Of a stretch of DNA of 64,000 nt, positions 49,846 to 58,640 are shown piece after piece. The stretch is from Pasteurella dagmatis. GTDB lineage: Bacteria; Pseudomonadota; Gammaproteobacteria; Enterobacterales; Pasteurellaceae. Location of the stretch: the NCBI RefSeq assembly GCF_900186835.1, contig NZ_LT906448.1:310001-374000 (forward strand), given 5' to 3'. Within the stretch, counting starts at the first letter, position 1, and each line of letters opens with the position of its first letter. The notes below the pieces were generated by a model. That model was given only the letters and a program-made list of their open reading frames with translations. It did no database searches and was not told the DNA's origin. A program made the translations under genes and the position numbers.

Positions 49846-50403
49846 TTATTTGAGGGAATTTAGGTATTTTAGCCAATCAAAATATTGACCAGGGTCGATT
49901 TTGCGTCCCGGCGATACGTCACAATGTCCAACGATACGCTGTTTCGTGATTTGAGGATAAAAATGTATCAGGCTTTTTGTAAGTTGTGTTAAAGCACGAT
50001 ATTGTTTTTCAGTAAAAGGCTGCTCATTGCTGCCCTCTAGTTCAATACCAATCGAAAAATCATTACATTTTTCTCTTCCTTCAAACTGAGACAATCCTGC
50101 GTGCCAAGCACGATCGTTAAAATTAACATATTGAGTGATCTCCCCTTCACGGTTAATTAAGCAATGAGCAGAGACTCGTAAGTCTTTAATTTCTTCAAAA
50201 TAAGGATGTGTAGTTGGCTCGAGCTTTCCTTGGAAAAATTGATCAATGTAAGGGCCTCCGAATTGTTCAGGAGGAAGGCTAATATAGTGAATAATGAGCA
50301 GTGAAATCTCTTGTGGAACAGGGCGTTGGTCATAATGTGGTGATACGACTTTCTTAGTGTTATCTAACCAACCTTGAGTGATATTAAATAGTGGTTTTTG
50401 CAT
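49846..50403 (-). CDS. ampD: 1,6-anhydro-MurNAc-L-alanine amidase AmpD
   Basis: The 185-residue zinc amidase has the family ligands in IHYISLPP and GHCDVSPGRKIDPGQYFDW, with RVSAHCLINREGEI between. It cleaves the amide bond of anhydromuropeptides in cell-wall recycling, the pathway that also uses NagZ. I choose the ATG at 50403 over the TTG at 50409. It is divergent from pilA, as in H. influenzae. Confidence 0.93.
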   Translation of the reverse strand: MQKPLFNITQGWLDNTKKVVSPHYDQRPVPQEISLLIIHYISLPPEQFGGPYIDQFFQGKLEPTTHPYFEEIKDLRVSAHCLINREGEITQYVNFNDRAWHAGLSQFEGREKCNDFSIGIELEGSNEQPFTEKQYRALTQLTKSLIHFYPQITKQRIVGHCDVSPGRKIDPGQYFDWLKYLNSLK

Positions 50404-50419
50404 AATCAAATCTTATTTT

Positions 50420-50435
50420 TGCGATCCAGTTCGAG
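50420..50435. promoter_or_regulatory. CRP-S (Sxy-dependent competence) site upstream of pilA
   Basis: TGCGA-N6-TCGAG, flanked by T and A runs, closely matches the CRP-S consensus TGCGA-N6-TCGCA. It is 133 bp upstream of pilA, a usual distance for competence genes of Pasteurellaceae. A perfect uptake sequence starts 5 bp after it. Confidence 0.7.
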
Positions 50436-50439
50436 AAAA

Positions 50440-50448
50440 AAGTGCGGT
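50440..50448 (+). repeat. DNA uptake sequence next to the CRP-S site
   Basis: A perfect AAGTGCGGT lies in the ampD-pilA gap. Confidence 0.9.
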
Positions 50449-50567
50449 CGATTTTTAGAAAATTTTCCTGAATGACATACTTTCCAACACTAAATATTGT
50501 CATTTATTTAGTGTTCTTCCTATCTAAGGGCTGCTTACAAGCTCTATTTATTATATAAGGATTTTCT

Positions 50568-50996
50568 ATGAAACAACGTATTTCAATTCAAAAAGGATTT
50601 ACTTTAATTGAACTTATGATTGTGATTGCTATTGTTGCTGTATTAGCGACTATTGCAATTCCATCGTACCAAAATTATACCAAAAAAGCGGCAATTTCAG
50701 AATTGCTTCAAGCAGCAGATCCTTATCGAGCAGAGGTTGAGCTGTGTATTTACAACACTGGTGCTAAGGCTAGCTGTGATGCAGGAACAAATGGTATTCA
50801 AGCCTCCCATAATACAGGTAAAAAGTATCTAAAATCGATTGATGTAGCAGATGGTGTGATCACTGTCACTGGACAAAATGCATTAGATAAAGTCTCTTAT
50901 ACTTTAACTCCATCAGGAGATGTTACTCAAGGTGTTTCCTGGCAAGCAAGTTGTGGTACTCATTCTGAGCTCTTTCCTGCTGGATTTTGTTCATAA
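50568..50996 (+). CDS. pilA: Type IV major prepilin PilA
   Basis: The 142-residue protein has the prepilin signature KGFTLIELMIVIAIVAVLAT. Cleavage would fall before Phe after the glycine, and Glu is at +5 of the mature protein. Two pairs of cysteines lie in the C-terminal half (CIYNTGAKASC and CGTHSELFPAGFC), the latter forming the usual D-loop. PilA builds the pilus used for DNA uptake and twitching. It is followed by pilB, pilC and pilD in one operon. Confidence 0.95.
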   Translation: MKQRISIQKGFTLIELMIVIAIVAVLATIAIPSYQNYTKKAAISELLQAADPYRAEVELCIYNTGAKASCDAGTNGIQASHNTGKKYLKSIDVADGVITVTGQNALDKVSYTLTPSGDVTQGVSWQASCGTHSELFPAGFCS

Positions 50997-52393
50997 TGTT
51001 TTCTCAACGTAATTTTACGCTGATTGCAAAGAATGGTGAAACTTTTGAGATCACTACTGATTTATGGCAACGCAATCAGCAACAACAAGCCATATTGCTA
51101 CGTTACTTTGCATTGCCGCTAAAAGAAGATGAGCGTGTTTTATGGCTTGGTGTGGATTCCTTTGCCAATGTATCTGCTTGTGAAACGTTTTCCTTTTTGA
51201 TGGGAAAAATTGTTGAACCCGTGTTATTACATTCTTCGGATCTAAAAAGTTCTTTACAGCAACTATCTCCACAAAGTTTACAAGTAGAAGAAAGTACAGA
51301 GTTTGTTTATCAGCCACAATTAACGGAGATTTCTTTACAACAAGAGGAGCAAGATGAACCCGTCATTCAGGTCTTAAATGATCTGTTTGAGCAAGCATTG
51401 CAGAAAAATGCTTCTGATATTCATATTGAGCCACAAAAACAAAAATTACAGATCCGTTTTCGTATTGATGGTGTTTTACAACTACAAGCGAATCTTGCTT
51501 TAACTTTTTCTATGCGGCTGGTTTCTCGTTTAAAGCTGTTGGCTAAATTAGATATTAGCGAAATGCGTTTACCTCAAGATGGACGTTTTCAATTTAAAAC
51601 GCGCTTTTCTGACATATTGGATTTTCGTTTGTCTACCTTGCCTACTTATTTTGGTGAGAAAGCAGTGTTGCGTTTACAGCAAAATACGCCAATAGATTTT
51701 AGTTTTGCTGATTTAGGAATGAATGCGGAGCAGCAAATTCGTTTTCAAAATGCACTAAATCAACCACAGGGATTAATTTTAGTGACAGGTCCTACAGGGA
51801 GTGGGAAAAGTATTTCACTTTATACTGCACTTCAATGGTTAAATTCACAAGAAAAACATATTATGACCGCAGAGGATCCTATAGAAATTGAAGTTGAAGG
51901 AATTATCCAAACACAAATCAACCCACAAATTGGGCTCGATTTTAGCCGTTTATTACGAACTTTCTTACGTCAAGATCCGGACATTATTATGCTTGGTGAA
52001 ATTCGAGATGAAGAAAGTGCTGCAATGGCATTGCGTGCTGCACAAACTGGACATTTGGTGCTTTCGACATTACATACAAATGATGCGCAAAGTTCGATTG
52101 CCCGCTTAAAACAATTAGGAATTCAGCAATATGAAATTGAAAATAGCTTGTTACTGGTAATTGCACAGCGGTTAGTTCGGAAATTATGTAAGAAATGTGA
52201 TCAAGATAATCTGGGAAGTTGTGATTGTTATCAAGGCTATGCTGGGCGTATAGGTGTTTATCAATTGCTTTATCCTAAAATAAAAGGGCACTTCCAAACA
52301 GATTTTGCCACATTACGTAGTAGTGCTTTAGAAAAAGTTGAGCAAGGGCTGACGGATGAAATGGAAGTCAATCGTGTATTAGGAAGTGAATAA
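50996..52393 (+). CDS. pilB: Type IV pilus assembly ATPase PilB
   Basis: The 465-residue GspE-family ATPase has Walker A GPTGSGKS, the Asp box, LRQDPDIIMLGEIRDEESA (Walker B) and a tetracysteine zinc segment CKKCDQDNLGSCDC. The start ATG overlaps the pilA stop by 1 bp. It powers pilus extension in the cytoplasm. Its length is shorter than PilB of Pseudomonas, as usual in Pasteurellaceae. Confidence 0.93.
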   Translation: MFSQRNFTLIAKNGETFEITTDLWQRNQQQQAILLRYFALPLKEDERVLWLGVDSFANVSACETFSFLMGKIVEPVLLHSSDLKSSLQQLSPQSLQVEESTEFVYQPQLTEISLQQEEQDEPVIQVLNDLFEQALQKNASDIHIEPQKQKLQIRFRIDGVLQLQANLALTFSMRLVSRLKLLAKLDISEMRLPQDGRFQFKTRFSDILDFRLSTLPTYFGEKAVLRLQQNTPIDFSFADLGMNAEQQIRFQNALNQPQGLILVTGPTGSGKSISLYTALQWLNSQEKHIMTAEDPIEIEVEGIIQTQINPQIGLDFSRLLRTFLRQDPDIIMLGEIRDEESAAMALRAAQTGHLVLSTLHTNDAQSSIARLKQLGIQQYEIENSLLLVIAQRLVRKLCKKCDQDNLGSCDCYQGYAGRIGVYQLLYPKIKGHFQTDFATLRSSALEKVEQGLTDEMEVNRVLGSE

Positions 52394-53607
52394 TGGCAGA
52401 GTTAAAGATGTATCGTTGGAAAGCCAAAAATCGTTTACAACAAAAACAGAAAGGAATGTTAGTGGCTGAAAATGAAATTATGGCGCAGCAAATGCTGTTT
52501 GAGCGGGGCTTTGTTCAGATCAAATTACAACAAAACTGGCAGTTTTCAACGCATCCTAAACAAGCTGAACTTTGTGATTTATTTACACTGCTAGCCACTT
52601 TACTACAGTCCACATTACCACTGAAAGAGGCGCTACAAGCTTTGCTACAAAACACAACTAATATTCAACTCAATCAATGGCTTAGAAACTTATTAATGCA
52701 ATTGGAAAGCGGTGTTGCTTTTTCTGTGGCCTTGGCTTCACTCGGATCTTATATGAATTATCAAGAATTACAGTTGATTAAAGTAGGAGAAATGACTGGT
52801 CGTTTGGCGCAAGTTTGTCAACAAATCGCACAATATCGGCAACAATCTTTGGTTTTGCAACGTAAAGTACAAAAAATTATGCTGTATCCAAGTATTATTG
52901 TTGGGATTTCTCTTTTGCTCACATTGATGCTTTTACTGTTTATCGTGCCAGAATTTGCTGTAATGTATCAAAATCAAAAACTGCCTGTTTTTACTGAACT
53001 GTTATTTAATTTATCTGGATGGCTAAGTGATAATGGTTTTTTATTAATTATTCTGACCGTATTAATTAGCTTTGGCACAACGTATTACTGTCGGCACTCT
53101 AAGCAACTTCAACAACAAAAAGAGCGTTTCATTTCTGTATTTCCTTTACTTAAAGACATTCGCCAGAAGCATCGTTTAATTCGTTTTTGTACCAATTTGC
53201 ATTTAATGCTTGCTTCAGGGATACCATTGCACAAAGCTTTACAGTCTTTTTTACCTCAACAACATTTCGGAGTGAGAAGTGGATTACAAGATGATCCTAT
53301 ATTAAGCAATGAAGTGCGGTGGATTTTACAAGAAATTTCTCAAGGGTATGCTTTTTCAGAGGCTGCTAGTTCCTCATTGTTCCCTTATGATGCGCAACAA
53401 ATGCTACAAATTGGTGAGAAAAGTGGGCAATTTGTTGTGATGTTACAAAATATTGCAGAGGTATATCAGAAGAAACTAGAACATCAATTAGATTTGCTAT
53501 CTCAACTGTTAGAGCCATTTTTAATGTTAATTATCGGCGGATTAATTGGGCTAATTATGCTCGGAATGTATTTACCGATTTTTAATATGGGAGCTATTGT
53601 GCAATGA
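52393..53607 (+). CDS. pilC: Type IV pilus inner-membrane platform PilC
   Basis: The 404-residue protein has two GspF domains (about 55-185 and 265-390) with membrane segments at about 165-190, 215-235 and 375-400. PilC anchors the PilB motor and passes pilin to the fibre. It overlaps pilB by 1 bp and pilD by 4 bp. An uptake sequence lies inside at 53312. Confidence 0.93.
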   Translation: MAELKMYRWKAKNRLQQKQKGMLVAENEIMAQQMLFERGFVQIKLQQNWQFSTHPKQAELCDLFTLLATLLQSTLPLKEALQALLQNTTNIQLNQWLRNLLMQLESGVAFSVALASLGSYMNYQELQLIKVGEMTGRLAQVCQQIAQYRQQSLVLQRKVQKIMLYPSIIVGISLLLTLMLLLFIVPEFAVMYQNQKLPVFTELLFNLSGWLSDNGFLLIILTVLISFGTTYYCRHSKQLQQQKERFISVFPLLKDIRQKHRLIRFCTNLHLMLASGIPLHKALQSFLPQQHFGVRSGLQDDPILSNEVRWILQEISQGYAFSEAASSSLFPYDAQQMLQIGEKSGQFVVMLQNIAEVYQKKLEHQLDLLSQLLEPFLMLIIGGLIGLIMLGMYLPIFNMGAIVQ

Positions 53608-54305
53608 ATTTACTTGTTTTTATTTTCACAGGTGGTTTGACTGGCTATTGGGTTTATTTTCAATTTCAACATTTTGCAATTCGGGTAACAAGTGAGCTTT
53701 ATCAGGCTTATCACAGCTTCTTATCATCAAATCTGAGTATTGAAGAGTTGCAAACAACAAGCGTTTCATCATCATTAAAAGCTATTAAATGCGGTGGATC
53801 TTTGACTTTTTTTGCCGGTTTTATTAGCTGGTTCTTGCTTTGCTATGGGCTATTTGAAAATGTTTGGCAAGGTGGTTATGTTGCAGTTTATTTGAGCATT
53901 TTATTTTGTATCGCAGTGCTTGATTGTCATTATCAATTAATCGCACCACAATTTTGTCAAAGCTTGTTTGTGTTAAGCATATTCGGGGCTTGGTTCGATG
54001 TAACAGGGTGGACTTTAGAAGAGGTTTTATTAAGTGCTTTTATTGGCTTTGGCGCCTTTTACTTGATTTATCAGATAGGAAAATGTGCGTATAAGAAAGA
54101 AGTGCTAGGAAGAGGGGATTATTGGCTTATGTTAGGATTAGGGAGTGCTATTCATTGGCAATATTTCCCGATTTTGGTTTTATTCGCTTGTTTGGCTGGG
54201 TTATTTTATGCTTATGGGTTGAAAAGAAAAGGACTACAGGTTAAAGAGTTACCCTTTGGTACATTTCTCTGTGTAAGTGGTGCAATATTATTGTTATTAC
54301 ATTAA
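53604..54305 (+). CDS. pilD: Prepilin peptidase PilD, short form
   Basis: The 233-residue membrane protein has the two catalytic aspartates of family A24 peptidases, in VLDCHYQLI and GRGDYWLMLGLG. It cleaves the leader of PilA. The N-terminal cysteine-rich domain present in bifunctional peptidase/N-methylases is missing, so whether pilin is N-methylated by this enzyme is unclear. It overlaps pilC by 4 bp and ends the pilABCD operon. Confidence 0.88.
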   Translation: MNLLVFIFTGGLTGYWVYFQFQHFAIRVTSELYQAYHSFLSSNLSIEELQTTSVSSSLKAIKCGGSLTFFAGFISWFLLCYGLFENVWQGGYVAVYLSILFCIAVLDCHYQLIAPQFCQSLFVLSIFGAWFDVTGWTLEEVLLSAFIGFGAFYLIYQIGKCAYKKEVLGRGDYWLMLGLGSAIHWQYFPILVLFACLAGLFYAYGLKRKGLQVKELPFGTFLCVSGAILLLLH

Positions 54306-54392
54306 TGAATGTTAGTGCTATTTCTTAAAATCTTGCTTAATCAACAGATGAAAAGTATGATTTGCCAAAGTTTATTGCAAGACAAAGGTTAA

Positions 54393-55009
<617 letters not shown>

Positions 55010-55010
<1 letters not shown>

Positions 55011-55213
55011 TGGCTGAAGATAAGTTTGAAGTGCCTTGCCCAATTTGTAAAAAAGCAGTGATTTGGTCAAATGAAAGCCCATATCGTCCTTTTTGTAGTA
55101 AACGTTGCCAATTGATTGATCTTGGTGAGTGGGCAAGTGAAGAAAAAGCAATTCCTTGTGAAACGGCAGATTTTGCAATGAGCGAAGAAAATGAAGACTG
55201 GAGAAGGCATTAA
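55010..55213 (+). CDS. yacG: DNA gyrase inhibitor YacG
   Basis: The 67-residue zinc protein has CPICKKAV and [14 protein letters not shown], a four-cysteine zinc site. In E. coli YacG inhibits DNA gyrase by binding GyrB. It overlaps both coaE and the next gene by 1 bp, so the three are translationally linked. Confidence 0.93.
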
Positions 55214-55482
55214 TGGAGATTCAACATAAACAAAATGATCAAAATGGTGAGTTTTTTGTATTAGATGAACAGGGTAAGAAAATTGCAGAATTAACTTATT
55301 TCTTTGTTGATGAAAATACGATTAATGCGAACCATACTTATGTTTCAGAAGTATTACGTGGTCAAGGTATCGCAGATAAATTGTACCTTGCGTTATCAAA
55401 TTTAATTCGAGAGAAACAACTTAAATTAATCCCTAGTTGTAGCTATATTGCAAGAAAATGGGAGCGAGAACAACGCAAATAA
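55213..55482 (+). CDS. Small GNAT-family acetyltransferase (YjdJ/Gtn type)
   Basis: The 89-residue protein has the minimal GNAT pattern of the human Gcn5-like N-acetyltransferase family (NAT_SF_1): an N-terminal sheet, then VLRGQGIADKLYLAL as the acetyl-CoA loop. SCSYIARKW follows at the C-terminus. Its substrate is unknown. It overlaps yacG by 1 bp and ends in a strong uptake-sequence-based terminator. Confidence 0.8.
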   Translation: MEIQHKQNDQNGEFFVLDEQGKKIAELTYFFVDENTINANHTYVSEVLRGQGIADKLYLALSNLIREKQLKLIPSCSYIARKWEREQRK

Positions 55483-55494
55483 AATTTTACAAAA

Positions 55495-55546
55495 GGTGCG
55501 GTTGAGATTTAAAAATAATCTTGTTAAAATCGACCGCACTTTTTTA
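55495..55546 (+). terminator. Terminator built from an inverted pair of uptake sequences
   Basis: The left arm GTGCGGTTGA pairs with TCGACCGCAC over 10 bp (one G-U), followed by TTTTTT. The right arm contains a perfect inverted uptake sequence (55533-55541) and the left a one-mismatch copy. Confidence 0.85.
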
Positions 55547-55555
55547 TGAAGTAAG

Positions 55556-55765
55556 TTCGGATGAAGGTAGCTGGAGAGTAGGGAATTGACCCTACGCCGA
55601 CGAGGTAAAATCTTTCAGGCGCTGATAGATCAGCGAGGACTGTTACTGGACGAACCCTTGGAGAGCGCCATGGTATCAAATACAGCATGGCCGCCGAAGG
55701 CGCAAAAAGAGCGGTATATTTTTATCGTTTTTTGAAACGCTCAGGCAAAAGGACAGGGGCAAGAA
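55556..55765 (+). ncRNA. Tandem glycine riboswitch
   Basis: Aptamer 1 holds CTGGAGAG, GCCGACGAGGTAAAATC, TTTCAGGC and AGGACTGTTACTGGACGAAC. Aptamer 2 holds TTGGAGAGCGCC, CCGCCGAAGGCGCAA and CTCAGGCAAAAGGACAGG. These are the conserved cores of the glycine (gcvT) riboswitch class in tandem form. It lies upstream of an alanine/glycine symporter, so glycine binding would control uptake of amino acids. Confidence 0.9.
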
Positions 55766-55787
55766 GAAATACGGTTTGATGTTTTTA

Positions 55788-55818
55788 CACGCATTTTTGA
55801 TGCGTGCTTTTCTATTTT
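55788..55818 (+). terminator. Riboswitch expression-platform terminator
   Basis: CACGCAT and ATGCGTG form a 7-bp stem followed by CTTTTCTATTTTT, between the riboswitch and the symporter start. Which glycine state favours it cannot be read directly. Confidence 0.65.
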
Positions 55819-55880
55819 TAGTCTTCCGCAAAATGCTTTTGCCTCCTTGTAATTCGTTATTTTTTACGAGGATTTCTTAC

Positions 55881-57254
55881 ATGTCATTAGAATCAATTTT
55901 ATCTTCTATTAATAGTCTAGTTTGGGGACCACCCTTATTACTTTTACTTTCTGGAACTGGGCTTTATTTAACGTTTCGTTTAGGCTTTATCCAGTTTGTC
56001 CATTTGCCTCGTGCATTATCTTATTTATTCCGCAGAGAGAAAGGCGCTGGAAAGAAAGGGGATGTCTCTTCTTTTGCTGCACTTTGTACCGCGCTCGCAG
56101 CAACTATTGGTACGGGAAACATTGTTGGGGTAGCCACAGCAGTACAAGCAGGTGGGCCTGGGGCCGTTTTCTGGATGTGGATCGTTGCTTTATTAGGTAT
56201 GGCAACCAAATATGCAGAATGTTTACTTGCGGTGAAATATCGTGTACGTGATCGCCAAGGTTTTATGGCTGGTGGACCAATGTATTATATTGAGCGTGGT
56301 TTAGGTATTAAATGGCTTGCTAAATTATTTGCAATTTTTGGTATTTTAGTTGCATTCTTTGGCATTGGAACTTTCCCACAAGTGAATGCGATTACACACG
56401 CAATGGAAAATACATTTAACGTACCAATTCCATTTACTGCATCAATTATTACAGCCTTAGTGTCGTTAATTATTCTAGGTGGTGTAAGACGTATTGCGAT
56501 TGTTTCTTCTTATATCGTGCCATTTATGGCGTTGTTGTATGTCGTTACCTCACTAATCATTTTGTTATTAAATTGGCAAGCAGTACCGCAAGCGATTGGT
56601 TTGATTGTGTATAGTGCGTTTAATCCAACAGCAGCATTAGGCGGTGCGTTAGGCTACACAGTGATGAAAGCCATTCAATCGGGCGTTGCACGTGGTATCT
56701 TCTCCAATGAATCTGGTTTAGGTAGTGCGCCAATTGCAGCAGCTGCGGCACAAACTAAAGAGCCAGTGCGCCAAGGCTTAATTTCAATGACCGGGACTTT
56801 TCTCGATACCATCATTGTTTGTTCGATGACAGGTATTGTGCTTGTGATTACGGGTGCGTGGCAATCGCCAAGTATGGAAGGGGCGGCATTGACGAACTAT
56901 GCTTTTTCACAAGGTTTAGGTAGCAACTTAGGGGCAACAATTGTCACAATCGGCTTATTATTCTTCGCATTTACGACAATTTTAGGCTGGTGTTATTACG
57001 GTGAGCGTTGCTTTGTCTATTTAGCAGGAACACGTGGAATTAAAATTTATCGCTTTATTTTCATTGTGTTAGTTGGTTGTGGTGCATTTATCCAATTAGA
57101 TCTGATTTGGTTGTTAGCGGATATCGTGAACGGTTTAATGGCATTTCCAAATCTTGTTGCTTTGATTGGGTTACGCCATGTCGTTGTTGCCGAAACAAAA
57201 GATTATTTTGCACGTTTGAAGTTGAATAAAGTCGATGCGGACGAAATGCAATAG
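55881..57254 (+). CDS. Sodium:alanine/glycine symporter (AGCS family)
   Basis: The 457-residue protein has about eleven membrane segments and the AGCS motifs ATIGTGNIVGVATA and GVARGIFSNESGLGSAPIAAA. It takes up alanine or glycine with Na+. The ATG at 55881 follows ACGAGGATTT and gives the typical start MSLESILSSINSLVWGPP. An open frame 105 bp longer would overlap the riboswitch platform and is rejected. Control by the tandem glycine riboswitch points to glycine as a substrate. Confidence 0.93.
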   Translation: MSLESILSSINSLVWGPPLLLLLSGTGLYLTFRLGFIQFVHLPRALSYLFRREKGAGKKGDVSSFAALCTALAATIGTGNIVGVATAVQAGGPGAVFWMWIVALLGMATKYAECLLAVKYRVRDRQGFMAGGPMYYIERGLGIKWLAKLFAIFGILVAFFGIGTFPQVNAITHAMENTFNVPIPFTASIITALVSLIILGGVRRIAIVSSYIVPFMALLYVVTSLIILLLNWQAVPQAIGLIVYSAFNPTAALGGALGYTVMKAIQSGVARGIFSNESGLGSAPIAAAAAQTKEPVRQGLISMTGTFLDTIIVCSMTGIVLVITGAWQSPSMEGAALTNYAFSQGLGSNLGATIVTIGLLFFAFTTILGWCYYGERCFVYLAGTRGIKIYRFIFIVLVGCGAFIQLDLIWLLADIVNGLMAFPNLVALIGLRHVVVAETKDYFARLKLNKVDADEMQ

Positions 57255-57282
57255 TCTATAGGATTGAAATATAAACAAAAAT

Positions 57283-57313
57283 AATTAGAGGGGTGTTTAA
57301 TACATCCCTCTAA
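57283..57313 (+). terminator. Inverted repeat after the symporter gene
   Basis: ATTAGAGGG and CCCTCTAAT form a perfect 9-bp stem with a 13-nt loop, 28 bp after the stop. It lacks a T run, so termination strength is uncertain. Confidence 0.55.
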
Positions 57314-57498
57314 TCATATCAACTATTTACGAATAATCTAGCATAAAATTAGAAATATTCTATTCAGATCATACTTTTTAACTTTTCCAAAAAAATTAAT
57401 TGAAAAAGACTTGAAAACTCGGTTCAGGACCGTTATGTTGTCATTAAGGTTTTTTCATTAAAAGGGATAAGATCCCCTTCAACTAAGAGGTAAATGCT

Positions 57499-57816
57499 AT
57501 GACTCTAAACATTACAAGCAAACAAATGGAAATCACCCCAGCAATCCGTGCTCACGTCGAAGATAGACTTGCTAAATTAGGAAAATGGCAAACTCAATTA
57601 ATTAATCCTCATTTTATTTTAAATAAAATTCCAAAAGGCTTTTCTGTTGAAGCATCAATTGGTACACCACTTGGTGATTTATTTGCTAAAGCAGAATCAG
57701 AAGATATGTATAAAGCAATAAATGATGTGGAAGAAAAATTAGAACGTCAGCTTAATAAGTTACAACATAAAGGTGAAGCTAGACGTGCTGATGAACGTTT
57801 AAAAGACTCATTTTAG
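57499..57816 (+). CDS. raiA: Ribosome-associated inhibitor RaiA (YfiA, short HPF family)
   Basis: The 105-residue protein starts [20 protein letters not shown], the RaiA/HPF family N-terminus, and has the basic helix region [17 protein letters not shown]. It binds the 30S decoding centre and shuts down translation in cold or stationary phase. A long upstream region (57255-57498) contains only AT-rich sequence. A terminator follows. Confidence 0.9.
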   Translation: MTLNITSKQMEITPAIRAHVEDRLAKLGKWQTQLINPHFILNKIPKGFSVEASIGTPLGDLFAKAESEDMYKAINDVEEKLERQLNKLQHKGEARRADERLKDSF

Positions 57817-57831
57817 AATTTCTTTTTAGTA

Positions 57832-57861
57832 AACTACACCCTTCGTGGTGTAGTTTTTTTT
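57832..57861 (+). terminator. Terminator of raiA
   Basis: AACTACACC and GGTGTAGTT form a perfect 9-bp stem with a short loop followed by eight T. Confidence 0.9.
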
Positions 57862-57886
57862 GTAATAATTATTAGGAGCATAAAGA

Positions 57887-58594
57887 ATGAAAAAAACTAT
57901 ACAACTTTCATTAGGGATAATACTTGCTATTTCAGCATTTAGTGTGAGTGCTACAACAAAAGAAGCTTATACGCATAAAGGCACTAATGCTCGTGAAATG
58001 TTGGCAGAACAACCGATTCACTGGATTTCGATTGATGATATTAAAAAAAGTTTAGAGGGAATGGAGCCGATTCGAGTAAGTTTCGATATTGATGATACTG
58101 CTTTATTTTCAACCCCTTGCTTTTTTTATGGACAACAAAAGTATTCACCTGGTAGCAATGCCTATTTAAAAAATCAAGATTTTTGGAATGAGGTAAATGC
58201 GGGATGCGATAAATACTCGATGCCAAAACAAATTGCGATTGACCTTGTAAAAATGCATGAAGAGCGTGGCGACCAAGTATTTTTTATTACAGGCCGCACT
58301 GCGGGTAATGTAGATGGTGTAACTGATGTAATCAAAAAATATTTAAATGTGAAAAATATGCTTCCTGTTGAATTTATGGGGGGAAGAGAGCGTGCGACTA
58401 AATACAACAAAACACCAGCATTAATTCATCATAATATTAGTATTCACTATGGTGACAGTGATGATGATATTCTTGCGGCAAAAGAAGCAGGAATTCGAGG
58501 AATTCGTTTTATTCGCGCGGCTAACTCAAGTTATCAACCATTGCCACAAGCAGGTGGGTATGGTGAAGAAGTGCTAATTAATTCAGCATACTAA
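57887..58594 (+). CDS. aphA: Class B acid phosphatase AphA
   Basis: The 235-residue periplasmic phosphatase has a signal peptide (MKKTIQLSLGIILAISAFSVSA). The DDDD-superfamily motif FDIDDTALF holds the nucleophile aspartate. FFITGRTAG and HYGDSDDDILAA are further haloacid-dehalogenase-like motifs. AphA removes phosphate from nucleotides and small phosphoesters in the periplasm, such as NMN-derived nucleotides in NAD scavenging. A terminator shared with xerD follows. Confidence 0.92.
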   Translation: MKKTIQLSLGIILAISAFSVSATTKEAYTHKGTNAREMLAEQPIHWISIDDIKKSLEGMEPIRVSFDIDDTALFSTPCFFYGQQKYSPGSNAYLKNQDFWNEVNAGCDKYSMPKQIAIDLVKMHEERGDQVFFITGRTAGNVDGVTDVIKKYLNVKNMLPVEFMGGRERATKYNKTPALIHHNISIHYGDSDDDILAAKEAGIRGIRFIRAANSSYQPLPQAGGYGEEVLINSAY

Positions 58595-58611
58595 AGAAAA
58601 AACAAAGTATA

Positions 58612-58640
58612 AAATACCAAGTGAGAACTTGGTATTTTTT
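58612..58640. terminator. Bidirectional terminator between aphA and xerD
   Basis: AAATACCAAGT and ACTTGGTATTT form a perfect 11-bp stem with a 4-nt loop followed by T runs. Confidence 0.88.

Noticed and set aside
55556-55765. tRNA or 6S RNA
   Set aside because: No cloverleaf or anticodon is present; the conserved blocks match tandem glycine aptamers.
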